Of a stretch of DNA of 64,000 nt, positions 21,439 through 30,780 are shown one piece after another. The DNA is from Dasypus novemcinctus (lineage: Eukaryota > Chordata > Mammalia > Cingulata > Dasypodidae), in assembly GCF_030445035.2 (NCBI RefSeq), contig NC_080677.1:154443169-154507168 (forward strand), in the 5' to 3' direction. The first letter of the stretch is position 1, and the number at the start of each line of letters is the position of its first letter. The notes under the pieces are model-generated. The model saw only the letters and a list, made by a program, of their open reading frames with translations. It ran no database searches and was not told the origin of the DNA. Made by a program: the position numbers and the translations under genes.

Positions 21439-22834
21439 CCTCAGAGTCAACATATTACCCAGAGTTTCCAAAGTTTTGCTTAAGCTTTCCAAATTTCACA
21501 ATGCAGTGGATGACTGGGAATGAGGCTCTAAATATTTTATCCAGAAACTCAGAACTTTGGGAAATTTATGTAGCACAATTACTAAAACATGGAAGAAAGA
21601 AAGGATTACTAATTGAGCCAAAACCTGTTTCCAGTTGGAAAAAAAAAATGAACTCAACCTTTCTGAGTAGTTTTTTCCTGACTTCTTCATTTGCCCCACA
21701 TCCTCCTGTGTGCCAGAGAAGACACTTAGCCCGGGAATCCCCTGTTACTCACGTACACCAGGAAAGAACTTTCTGCCTCTTTGGAAATTTCGTTTTTCCT
21801 CTTGAAGCTTATTAGTTCTGTCCTCTCAATTAGAATACATTTGTAAGTCTTGAAAGAAAATGCAAAGCACTGTTGTTGTAACTGGTTTCAAATCGATTTC
21901 TAGCGATTTTTAAAAATGCTTTGTTTTTTGTCTGCATTCAGTCGTTTCCTTCCTCTTGCTTTCTGTTTGTGCCTGTGGATGCCATGCACAGCCGCCTTTG
22001 AGTCTGTCGTCCTCCCCAGCTCCTACTGAACAAATGAGCCTTTCCGCACTTCATCGGCTTTCAGTGTTTACTTCTTTCACAACTTCTTTCTTACTAACGT
22101 ATTTGCTTTTCTTGCTCTTTCCCCTCTTTACTTCTCTTTCCCTTACTGATTATCTCCCATCCTTAATTTTGCTGCTTAGTTTCTATCAGTTTGGGCCATT
22201 AGAATTAACTTCCAAAATTCAGGTTTGTTTGGTTTTTTAAAAAAATAAGCAAACTGTGATCTTTTAACCATCACTTAATATGGTTTTGAAAGCAGCTTCT
22301 TGAACTTAGTAGCATCTCTGATGAAGATGTCTACTCAAGGTGAGTAGACCTTATTTTGGAAAGAAGTACAAGAATATATTACATATTTTGAAATAAAATA
22401 AAACCTTAAAGTCTTATTGTTGAAAAACCACGCTGCACTACTCCCTATCCTTCTTCATTCCCCAAACTGACTAGCTACAGCCAGCAAAGTTCAATTATTT
22501 GAACTGTTTCTCCATATTTTATAGGATATGCCTATACTAGAGTTTCTGGTTTTATGCATTTTAGACACTATCAACAATCTATTGGTGGTGAGGCTTTAGT
22601 TGTCCTACACCTCTCCTTTCACTTCCACACTCCTGTCTTTCCAATAGTTACCTCTCAATTTTTGGCTATGTCAGCTGTCATTACTTGTATTAACGGGACT
22701 ACATAAATGCTTTTACAGTGCTCATTAAGGTAGTATTCTTTGTTTCCTTTTTTGTCTAACTATTTACTCTTCCTAGAATTAATAATTGCCTTGTTTCTAT
22801 TTTTATTTGCTTAGTTTCTGTGTATCTATTCTGT
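21439..22834. other. Unassigned stretch
   Basis: No gene recognised. Positions 21930-22180 are pyrimidine-rich on the plus strand. A consensus-like donor AAG|GTGAGT lies at 22337-22345 without a convincing acceptor. Confidence 0.4.
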
Positions 22835-23130
22835 ATTTTTTCTGATGGTCTAACATATCTGTTAAGCAACTCGAAATACCTTCTCCAAAAGCTAAGCACA
22901 GCAGATCAATCAGTTCAATTTCCCCTCTCTGGAGAGGTCCTCTCATGGCTCTCTAAACTCCAGTTCAAATACAGACTTACTGTCCAGGGCTGCTGCACAG
23001 CCGTCGTTCTGGAACATTCTTTCACTAACTCCTGGGAGTTTCCTTAGTCTCCTTCATCCTCTATTTCCTGTATCTTGAAGTCTTCCTTTTTCTGCATTTA
23101 CTTCTGCTTTTCCATGGAGCCCATCCTCCA
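22835..23130 (+). mobile_element. Possible L2 3' fragment
   Basis: The run AAACTCCAGTTCAAATACAG, GTTCTGGAACATTCTTTCAC and CCTGTATCTTGAAGTC resembles L2 3' sequence in sense orientation. Weak. Confidence 0.3.
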
Positions 23131-23224
23131 GTAATTTCCTGAAAAAGAGTGGACATAGGAGGTAAGGAAGTAAAATGTTTGAGTATTTGAATATCAGAAA
23201 ATATCCAAATAATGATTTGTCTAA

Positions 23225-23645
23225 GTACAATATTTTAGATTAGGAATAATTTTGCCTCAGAATTTCACAGATGTTTCTCCATTGTCTCCTAGTTTCCTGT
23301 GTTGCTTTTGGGAAGATTGATGTCATTCTGACACGACTTGGTATGGAAGCAGTTTTGTTTGCTTCCTTGTTCCTTTTGGGAAGATTTTAGGATATTCTCT
23401 TCACCTCTGGTGGTTCTAGATTTAGTGATGATTTCTCTTGATGTGGGTCTTTCTTTTTTTTTTTTTTATGGCTGTTCATCATGCTAGGGCTCAATCTGGA
23501 AAACTCATATCCTTTAATTTGGGGACGTTTTCTTGAAATACTTGTTTATGCTTCCTACTGTCCATTTTCTCTACTTTTCCTAGGACTTGAAACCAATTTC
23601 AGTTTCTAATCATATTTTTTAATTGCTCTTTAAGACCATATGGCT
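23225..23645 (-). mobile_element. Old L1/HAL1 ORF1 region, antisense
   Basis: Phrases such as CAGATGTTTCTCCATTGTCT, GATGTCATTCTGACACGA, GATGTGGGTCTTTCTTTT, CAATCTGGAAAACTCATATC and CCATTTTCTCTACTTTTCC occur in the order of the antisense ORF1 region of old mammalian L1/HAL1. A poly(T) run interrupts it at about 23453-23467. No usable frame. Confidence 0.5.
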
Positions 23646-23884
23646 CATTTATGATAAATGATTTTTGTGACTACTTATTTTTATAGATTATGAGGCACAG
23701 GGAGAAGAAATCAAGTATAAATCTAGAGAATAATTTATCTTACCATTGCTCAAGTTTTTTTTCTATATAAATCTTGCTTTATACTTTTTTTGAAAGTGAA
23801 GAAGTTTATTGCACTTAGCTCTTAATGCTTTTTAACCACAACGATATTAACGATATCATCATTATTAGTAATCATGGCCCCATG

Positions 23885-24040
23885 ACGACTATTATTTTGC
23901 CTCAGGTTCCTCACTGTAAAGTGAAGATTGCAATAGAGCCTATCTTTTAGGGTTGTGAATACTGAGTATTTTGATACAATACACATAAGGTGCTTGGAAC
24001 AAATAGTATACATAGGAAGTGCTCAATAAATATTAGCTGT
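23885..24040 (+). mobile_element. MIR, sense
   Basis: GCCTCAGGTTCCTCACTGTA, GGGTTGTGAATACTGAG, AAGGTGCTTGGAACAAATAG and AGTGCTCAATAAATATTAGC give the 3' half of MIR in order. Confidence 0.8.
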
Positions 24041-24059
24041 TTTGACACAATTTATGTCC

Positions 24060-24185
24060 AATTATGTAAGAAGTGTGTTCTCTGCATTTTGTGGATGAGG
24101 AAATTGAGGCTCAGAGAGGTTAAATTACTTGTACAGCATAGCACAGCTAGCAAGAGGCAGAGCTGGAACTAGGTTTGCCTGGCTC
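24060..24185 (-). mobile_element. MIR, antisense
   Basis: GATGAGGAAATTGAGGCTCA, GAGAGGTTAAATTACTTG, AGCACAGCTAGCAAGAGGCA and TTTGCCTGGCTCTAAATCCC are the reverse-complement MIR core. It lies back to back with the sense MIR. Confidence 0.85.
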
Positions 24186-24379
24186 TAAATCCCAACCCAT
24201 CCTCTTCCTGGGAAGGCATTCCTGCCCTTTCTTCTGTGTCCTTCTTTCTACCCATGGATGCAAGACACCTGCCTTTCTGAAGCGCAGTAGTGTCTAAGGG
24301 GACGTTGAGTCCCCAAACTCTAGAGAGCGTGGATCTCCAAGAAGAGCCTAGAGAAGCATTTGCCCTGAGCAGGTGGGCT

Positions 24380-24790
24380 GTGTCCTGCGCGGAGGCAGCG
24401 TGTGGGCCGCCCCTTCCCGCACACTCCCTCCTGTGCCACGATGGCAAGGCGGCAGGTGCGTGGAGACGTTCAGTGCGCGGCGCCCCGAGAGCCTTCCAGG
24501 CAGTCAGTGTTGGAACCAGCTGGATGCGGTGCCCTCTCCACAAAAGGCGAGGGGGCTGGCCCTCCAGGCTGCGGATGACACTTTCCCAAAGGACAAAAGC
24601 CTCATTTGTGGTTTGCAGGCGGTAAGCACATTTTCCCGGCCAGTCGCGCCGAGTTCAGGCCCTTGGCGCTCTGCTGAAATCGCCCGGCTCGTGGCCTGGA
24701 GCTGGCAGTGCCCGGGCCGCGCAGCTCAGCCCGCGGCCGAGGAGGGCCAGGCCCCGCAGAGCTGGCCCCACGGGCTCCACCGCTGACGTT
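24380..24790. promoter_or_regulatory. CpG-island-like block
   Basis: About 35 CpG dinucleotides by hand count in about 410 bases, with C+G near 63%. That gives an observed/expected ratio of roughly 0.8, against strong CpG depletion in most of the window. It is not part of a SINE. A reversed GC-box core (CCGCCC) lies near 24407 and several GCGC/CCGCGG sites are present. A donor-like GCG|GTAAGC is at about 24617-24622 on the plus strand. Overlapping frames of 111-137 codons are expected in GC-rich DNA and look like no known protein. I infer a possible promoter of an unrecognised transcript. It may instead be GC-rich DNA that has escaped decay. Confidence 0.45.
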
Positions 24791-25685
24791 GCAACTGCCA
24801 AGGGGGCTTTCTGACAAACTTGAGCACACTCTTGGACAGGCTCATTGCCCTAGATGACTTTTTTTTTTGGTTAGGCCAGTGAAAAGAATTTATTTGGAAA
24901 ATGGGGAATGAACAGAGCTTGCTGAGAAATGGGAGAGAAAGATGGAAATACACACCAGGATTTGGGACGGGCCTCTCTAGGCAGAGAGCCGTGCTAGGCG
25001 ACTTTTGAACCAGAGATGACATAAATTAGCTCCCGTTGAAAAGGACCGTTGCTTTTCTCACCATTCCAAACCCCTTACCTCGTTTAACACGTGGCAGAAA
25101 GAGGAAAACTTGAAGAAGTCGGTGGGCTGCGCTGAATTTGCGGCCCTGAGAATATGTCACAGAAGGGAAATCACCCAGGACAAACAGGTTAAGATTCTGA
25201 GACTATGGAAATACATGGAACAAAAATACACAGCAAAATTTGAAATGCTGCTTGGTCTGTTTCCCTATCCTATCTCATCCCTTTCTCGTTGAAAATCCAG
25301 TTCCTTGGGACTGGCTTCAGGTTTTCCGACACTAAGGAAAAAGCGAAGCGCCTGCTGAAAGGGAGTCTTTTGTTTCCACGGTGTGTTCTGGCTCTTCTTG
25401 TCTTGTGAAGTTTACCTGACTGAGAAGGGTCTGAGCAGATGAGCCAGAGGGAAGAGAAGGCACTGGCAGGAGCTGAGCCCCTCCTGGGAAGCCTGCACAC
25501 CTCCACCCTTTCCATACATTTGCTATTTCATTCTTTTTAAAAAAATCACATTTCTGTTTGCGGTTTCGAGGTGAGGAAATCAAATCATTTCAAATATGTG
25601 CAAAGCTACATAGCTTATAGAAGAGAAGCTGGAATTAGGTCCAGTCTTCTGTTGACTTTGAAATCTATGCTGTTTCCCCATATTT
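24791..25685. other. Unassigned stretch
   Basis: No gene or repeat recognised. GC content falls steadily away from the CpG block. Confidence 0.4.
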
Positions 25686-25688
25686 TCT

Positions 25689-25711
25689 GCACACACACAC
25701 ACACACACACC
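25689..25711. repeat. (CA)n microsatellite
   Basis: About eleven CA units in a row on the plus strand. Confidence 0.9.
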
Positions 25712-25739
25712 GCTTTTGCCAACCAGCACAACTTTAGAG

Positions 25740-25960
25740 ATGTAGCATCATCTGGTTATCAGGAACACAGGCATGGAGCCTGGCTGCCTCTGTTCAAATC
25801 TCATCTCTGTCAAGTTGATAACCTCTCTGTGACTCAGTTTCTTCATCTGTAAAATGGAAGAAAATCAAAGCCTACCTGCAAAGTTTACAGGCAATGAGTT
25901 CTACCTGAAAAAATACTGTAAACAATGCCTACACAGAGGAAGCATTCAACTATTTCTGTC
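25740..25960 (+). mobile_element. MIR, sense
   Basis: GGAGCCTGGCTGCCTCTGTT, CAAATCTCATCTCTG, AACCTCTCTGTGACTCAG, TTTCTTCATCTGTAAAATGG and a 3' part with GGAAGCATTCAACTA give a near full MIR. Confidence 0.85.
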
Positions 25961-27290
25961 AATTTGGGGATGCTGTAGGTGGCCCAGATAGAATGGTCAT
26001 TGGAACCCTGGTGTTAAACAGTCTTGATTTTAACATGGCCAGTTACCATTTATGTTTATTAATGAGAAAAATATATACATTTCATGGGATTTGCCAACTG
26101 GTCACTGTGAGCAGACCTGTTGGTAGTAAGCCCAGTGCAGGTTTCGACTAGACAACACTGCTCAGAAGGAATTGTGAAAAAGTGGACTCCTAGAGTGCAC
26201 AGCCAAATTTATAGTGGGGAGGGGGGTGAGAATTTACCCTCCTCCCTGGAAAGAAAATGTAGAAAGAAATACCTTAGATTTATTTAATTCATATCGGATA
26301 ACCTGTCTAGGTGGAAAATTCTGGAGCCGTTTAGTGGGCGTGATCTCTACACATCATCTCTTCATGGACCCCAAGGTCTACCTGAGGGACAGTAAAGAGG
26401 AGGAGGAGATTTAGGGAAGGGGAGATGGCCACCTACAAATCCAGGATAAGAGAACTGTGAGGACAAGAGAGAAGAGATGACGGGGCCTCCTTTCTCACAG
26501 GCCTGAGTCATGGAGCAAACAGGGCAGTGATTCTGGCCCACTCACCTCTGCACGGGCTCCGCTGTTCTTGGGTGGAAGTAAGGGCCCCGCAGAGCATAAA
26601 CGGACATGGACCAAGGTCCTGAGACGGGGATTCCACTTGCCCTGTGTGAGCTGCAGCAGGTCACAGGAAGTCTCTGGGCTGCCGCCTCTCCTGGCGGTAA
26701 CAGCCACAGTTCCTTGCTGCTCTCACCACCCCTGTGGCTCTCTTCTATGACTCTTTTACCCCTTGGGGCCTGGAATTAATCTAACCCATCCAAGAAAGCA
26801 TCTGGTTCTACAAAGATATGCAGATGACAGTCCCAAAGCCAACAGCAGTCCATCATTGGCTTAACCCGGATTCAGGTACTGCCCCGCCCACCCCCCACCC
26901 CAGGTGGCAGGGCCGCTAGGCCAGCTCAAGAGCCTTGCTGGCTGGGAAGGTGCTGAAGATGGACGTTCTCACCTTGACCTGGGATCTCCCTGCCTGACAT
27001 ATCTTCATTACTCCCTTTGCTTCCAACCATTCCTCCTCTTCCTCTTCCCCATCCAAGGGCAAGAGGAATCAGAGGCAAATAGAGGCAAATCCTCAGGCAA
27101 ATTCTTTTGCTGTGATTTATGAAATTACACAATAGCTTTCCAAGTCCCTGTGACCCCTGTCAGGAAAACTGGTTATGTCCCTCATAGGAAAATGCAATAG
27201 TAAGAAAATGCAGCTCCCCAAGGTAGGCAGGGGGATAAAAAGAACTTTCCATCTTGAATTCTAAATGTCAAACAGCCATTCAAATGTGTT
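25961..27290. other. Unassigned stretch with a candidate exon
   Basis: No repeat recognised over most of this interval. It is relatively GC-rich at 26490-27060. A segment at 26546-26650 has good splice signals on the minus strand and is listed separately. It also contains an exact tandem GAGGCAAATA/GAGGCAAAT at about 27072-27090. Confidence 0.4.
26546..26650 (-). other. Candidate spliced exon, minus strand
   Basis: On the minus strand a pyrimidine-rich acceptor, CTTCCTGTGACCTGCTGCAG, precedes this segment and a strong donor, CAGAG|GTGAGT, follows it. The length is 105 bases, exactly 35 codons, and all three frames are open. In the frame that continues a longer ORF (26495-26707) it reads LTQGKWNPRL to NSGARAE. 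I do not recognise the peptide. Such signals also occur by chance, so this is only a lead. Confidence 0.25.
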
Positions 27291-27681
27291 TTTTATTAAA
27301 GATTTATTTCTCTCTCTCTCACACACACACACACACCATTGTCCGCTCTCTCTATTTGCTGTGTGCTCTTCTCTATCTGCTTACATTCTCATTAGCCGGC
27401 TCCACAAACTGATCGAGGGACCTTCGAGAGTGGGAGAGAGGTCATTATTCTCTAGCACCACGTCAGCTCCCTGAGCTGCTGTGTCTGTTATTCTCTCTCC
27501 TCTGTGTCTCTTTTTGTTGTGTCAGCTTGCTGTGCCAGGTCTCCGTGTGGGCCAGCATTCCTGCATGGGGCAGCCCTCCTGCGCAGGCCAGCTTGCCCTC
27601 ACCAGGAGGCCCTGGGCACCAAACCCTGGACCTCCTATATGGTAGATGGAAGCCCAATTGCTTGAGCCACATCCACTTCCC
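27291..27681 (-). mobile_element. DAS-type SINE (DAS-II-like)
   Basis: The left end TTTATTAAAGATTTATTTCT is the reversed tail and is followed by a (TC)n(AC)n run at about 27308-27336. The right end has ACCAAACCCTGGACCTCC and GCTTGAGCCACATCCACTTC, the reversed tRNA-like head. The body matches the SINE at 3441-3858. TSD TCAAATGTGTT / TCAAATGTT (about 27280 and 27682). Confidence 0.85.
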
Positions 27682-27690
27682 TCAAATGTT

Positions 27691-28439
27691 TATTAGAAGG
27701 AAAATAATCATGTGTTGAATTTCTTCTGCAAATAACAGTAATTTAAGGCTTTTAGGGAGAAATTGTTTGGAGAATGTATTTAACTCACTCCCTACTTAAA
27801 ATTCACACTAGAACAACTATTTTAAGTACAATGAAATGCCATTTTAATAATTTCATATAGCATGTTAATGATGGATAGCTACTTTGAATTTATATGCCAG
27901 CTTTTTAAATGTCCCTAAGTGATTTTTCATTATCCCAAATGAAAGAATAAGTAGCTTAAGATAGCAATGTAAGTGTAATGGGGGGCACGCCGTTTGATAG
28001 TTTATTAAACAAAACAGATGCTAGACAATCAGTTTATTTTGAGCACCATCGATTAGGAAAGGAGATTGATTTGCTAAGATAAAATTATTTTTTTTGGAGT
28101 AAGAAAATAAGTAAATTGGTAGTTAAAATACACATTTAAAGTTGCTAATGATTGGTCTGACCTCAAGAAATAATTGTACCCTTGGAGTGCAGTGGAGTGG
28201 GCCCAGGTGGGAGCTATTTGTATGGTTCCCTAATAGACGGACTGGCAATTGCTAAGCAGCTCTGGCTGAGCGAGACATTGACTCTCTATCCTATTTCTCA
28301 GTTTTGCAAAAAATAAGCTTTCCACTAAAGCTATACTATCAGAAGGAATAACATCCACGTAAAAGTAGTTTGGCCATGTGTGGCAACACAACCATTTTAA
28401 ATCACATTTGTGAAACAACACCCAATTCTGGGGAAGCGG
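27691..28439. other. Unassigned A/T-rich stretch, no repeats seen
   Basis: No repeat family seen in about 750 bases. A/T-rich with TTTATTAAAC, GATAAAATTATT and CCATCGATTAGG-like segments. This is the kind of interval where a conserved non-coding element could lie, but I cannot test conservation. Confidence 0.35.
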
Positions 28440-28818
28440 ACTTGGCCCAGTGGTTAGGGCATCTGTCTACCACATGGGAGGTCCGCGGATCAAACCCATG
28501 TGGAGCTGGCCCATGCGCTATGCGCATGCGCGTGTGGAGTGCCGTGACACGCAGGGGTGTCCACGCATAGGGGAGCCCCACGCTCAGGGAGTGGCCCCGA
28601 AGGGAGAGCTGCCCAGCGTGAAAGAAAGCTCAGCCTGCCCAAGAGCGGCGCCGCACACGTGGAGAGCTGACATAGCAAGATGATGCAACAAAGAGAAACA
28701 GATTCCCATGCCACTGACAACAGAAGCGGACAAAGAAGAACGCACAACAGGTGGACGCAAAGAGCAGACAGCTGGGGGAGGGGGAGGGGGGAGAAATAAA
28801 TAAAAGAAATCTTTAAAA
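28440..28818 (+). mobile_element. DAS-III-like SINE, near full length
   Basis: It opens GGGGAAGCGGACTTGGCCC with an A-box-like TGGCCCAGTGGT and a B-box-like GGATCAAACCC, continues with the GC-rich body (CACGCAGGGGTGTCC and GCGGCGCCGCACACG), and ends with GGGGGAGGGGGAGGGGGGAG plus AAATAAATAAAAGAAATCTT. The TSD is AAACAACACCCAATTCT / AAACAACTTGCAATTCT. Its retained CpGs suggest a young copy. Confidence 0.92.
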
Positions 28819-28835
28819 AAACAACTTGCAATTCT

Positions 28836-29459
28836 ACTGTGAAAAATTTGATCTAGGTCTTTAAGTTCCTTGCAGTTATTAGATGATTGATTAAATAACA
28901 TTTAAAAAGTAATTATATTTCTTCACACTGTTAATTTTTCCAAGGAATATAGGATAGGTTTAGGAATCGTTTAACCAAATTTTGTCAGCAAGGACCCAGG
29001 TTTTTTTTAAATGGAGGATTAAGTGGTACTCTAATTCAATTCATGTCATTTACCTTTTATGAAACACCTATTTCCAGTTAATTGTTAGAGCTATGTTTTA
29101 GCTGATTTAGAAGCTGATAACTTGTCTTGGAAAGAAAAAAGTACAAATTTGGGTGCCAAATTAGTTTAAATGGTTAATCCATAATTTATCCTTGATTGTA
29201 GAATTTCACAATTATATTTACAAGCTGAAAAAAATGTAAGCTTTATTATATAGGTGCCATCTTTAAAACTCATTCTATTTTCTGCTCTTTTTACATTACC
29301 AACTTTAATTTTATATATGTTATGATGCCTTGAACCCGAACCTGGCAGAACATGTTTTCTTTTGAGGTCAGTAAAAAAAATAAATAAAAGTTATAAGGAA
29401 TGTTAAGATTTTAAATATTTCTCTTAAGGCTAACATTACACATAGATGGAATTGATTTG
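28836..29459. other. Unassigned A/T-rich stretch
   Basis: No gene or repeat recognised. Confidence 0.4.
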
Positions 29460-29620
29460 TTCTTTCATTCATTCTATAGTCATTCCAATAAACAACTTAT
29501 TCAGTATGAACCACAACCCCAATAAAGAGCTTATTCAATATGAACCACTGAGCTAAGTAGTGGTGGGGCTACAAGGATGAATAAAATTTAGCTCCTACTT
29601 CACGGGGAGTACATTTGTTC
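29460..29620 (-). mobile_element. L2 fragment with internal duplication
   Basis: TCTTTCATTCATTC and the right part GCTACAAGGATGAATAAAAT resemble antisense L2. Inside, a unit of about 35 bases is repeated: CCAATAAACAACTTATTCAG is followed by CCAATAAAGAGCTTATTCAA, and both end TATGAACCAC. Confidence 0.55.
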
Positions 29621-29624
29621 GATG

Positions 29625-29985
29625 AATTACTTAGCTGCTGTAACAAAGAGATCCAAAATACAGTGGCTTAAATAAGAGGGAAATGCTTCTCTCCCAACCC
29701 TCCCACTCCCACCCCTCACCCCACCATTTGCAATCCAGAGGTGAGTGTATCCAGGGCTCGCAGGTGCTTGGCCAAGCCTCAACATGTGACTCCAGGCTTG
29801 CCCCAGTCACCCCCTTTCCCAGCCAGCAGGCAGGAGAACTTCAGGGCAAGCGACTTGCCGTAAGGAGGTGACCCCACATCTCACACGTCATTTCGGCTCA
29901 CTCACTGGAGAGGCGTAATTCTCAGAGCCACACCTGGAAATTGTGGTCTCTAACTGGACAGCGGTGCCCTCTACCACTTAGGGGA
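29625..29985 (-). mobile_element. MaLR/MLT1-like LTR, antisense
   Basis: TTAGCTGCTGTAACAAAGAG and TACAGTGGCTTAAATAAGAG resemble the antisense 3' end of MaLR LTRs (GCTGCCGTAACAAAGTACC / GTGGCTTAAA pattern). The interior is diverged. Confidence 0.5.
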
Positions 29986-30320
29986 TTCCATCAGGGAAAG
30001 CAGGAAGAGTAATCCATGCTGTGACACGGATGACTGTCAAAAGCATGGTGCTAAGGGAAAGAAGTCCACCACAAAAGACTGCATGCGCTGTGAACCCATA
30101 TATAGGAAACTCCAGAAAACACCACATTTCAGTGATATTAGATCCGTAGGTGTCTGGGCCAGGGTCTTGGGCAGAAAGGTACAAGGAAACTTCTCGGAAT
30201 GATTGTGGTTACACGACTGCATGCAATTCCCAAAATCCATCAAGCTCTAGCCCTCAAGTCGGTTGTTGCTGCCACTCGTATTACCTCAAGCAGAGTTCAT
30301 AGAATTTCAAGGGAGTCAAA
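29986..30320 (+). mobile_element. L1M ORF2 3' end / 3' UTR fragment
   Basis: AAGCATGGTGCTAAGGGAAA, ACAAAAGACTGCATGC, CATATATAGGAAACTCCAGA and GGAATGATTGTGGTTACACG follow the order of the L1M ORF2 end and the start of its 3' UTR. Diverged. Confidence 0.55.
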
Positions 30321-30434
30321 AAAAGAAAGAAAAGAAAAAGAAACACTGGTTAAAGTCGAAATTCTTGAATGAAAAACTAACATTTCTTTATTTTGTTTGG
30401 ATTGCTTTTTCTTTTTAAAAAATTGGCACATACA

Positions 30435-30780
30435 TGTGTTAGTTAAGATAATTAACTATGACTGTTGCACAAACCACCCCCACAGCTCAGTAGCTCAACT
30501 GAGAAACACACGGGAAGACTTATTTCTCGTTGGTATCCAGTCCTGCTGGCGGCTGGGTGGGTGGCTGTGCTGCACTGTGCTGTCCTTCTAGCAACAAGGG
30601 ATCTGGATCCAGTCTTCTTTTCACGTGCTCCGAGTTCGAGAGCCGCTATGGGTGGTCATTGTGCACTCAGAGACTAGAGCTCCCCCCACGGCTCACTGGG
30701 CTGGCTCTTCCCTGCTATTCAAAGGACCTTTAATAAGAGCCAGGTGGAAGGTTTCTTGCTGAGCTGTGCAGAGGGCAATC
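30435..30780 (-). mobile_element. Ancient LTR-like repeat, antisense
   Basis: TATGACTGTTGCACAAACCA, CCACAGCTCAGTAGCTCAAC and the GGCGGCTGGGTGGGTGGC region resemble old MaLR-type LTRs in reverse (CTGTAACAAACCACCCCA / CTTAGTGGCTTAAA pattern). Weakly assigned. Confidence 0.4.

Noticed and set aside
24169..24786. ORFs of 111-137 codons on both strands
   Set aside because: They overlap each other in the CpG-rich block in several frames, the expected effect of high GC. No protein-like features.
28440..28510. tRNA-like head with A and B boxes
   Set aside because: It is the promoter head of a DAS-SINE with degenerate boxes, no credible cloverleaf, and a SINE body and tail after it. The other SINE heads were rejected as tRNA genes for the same reason.
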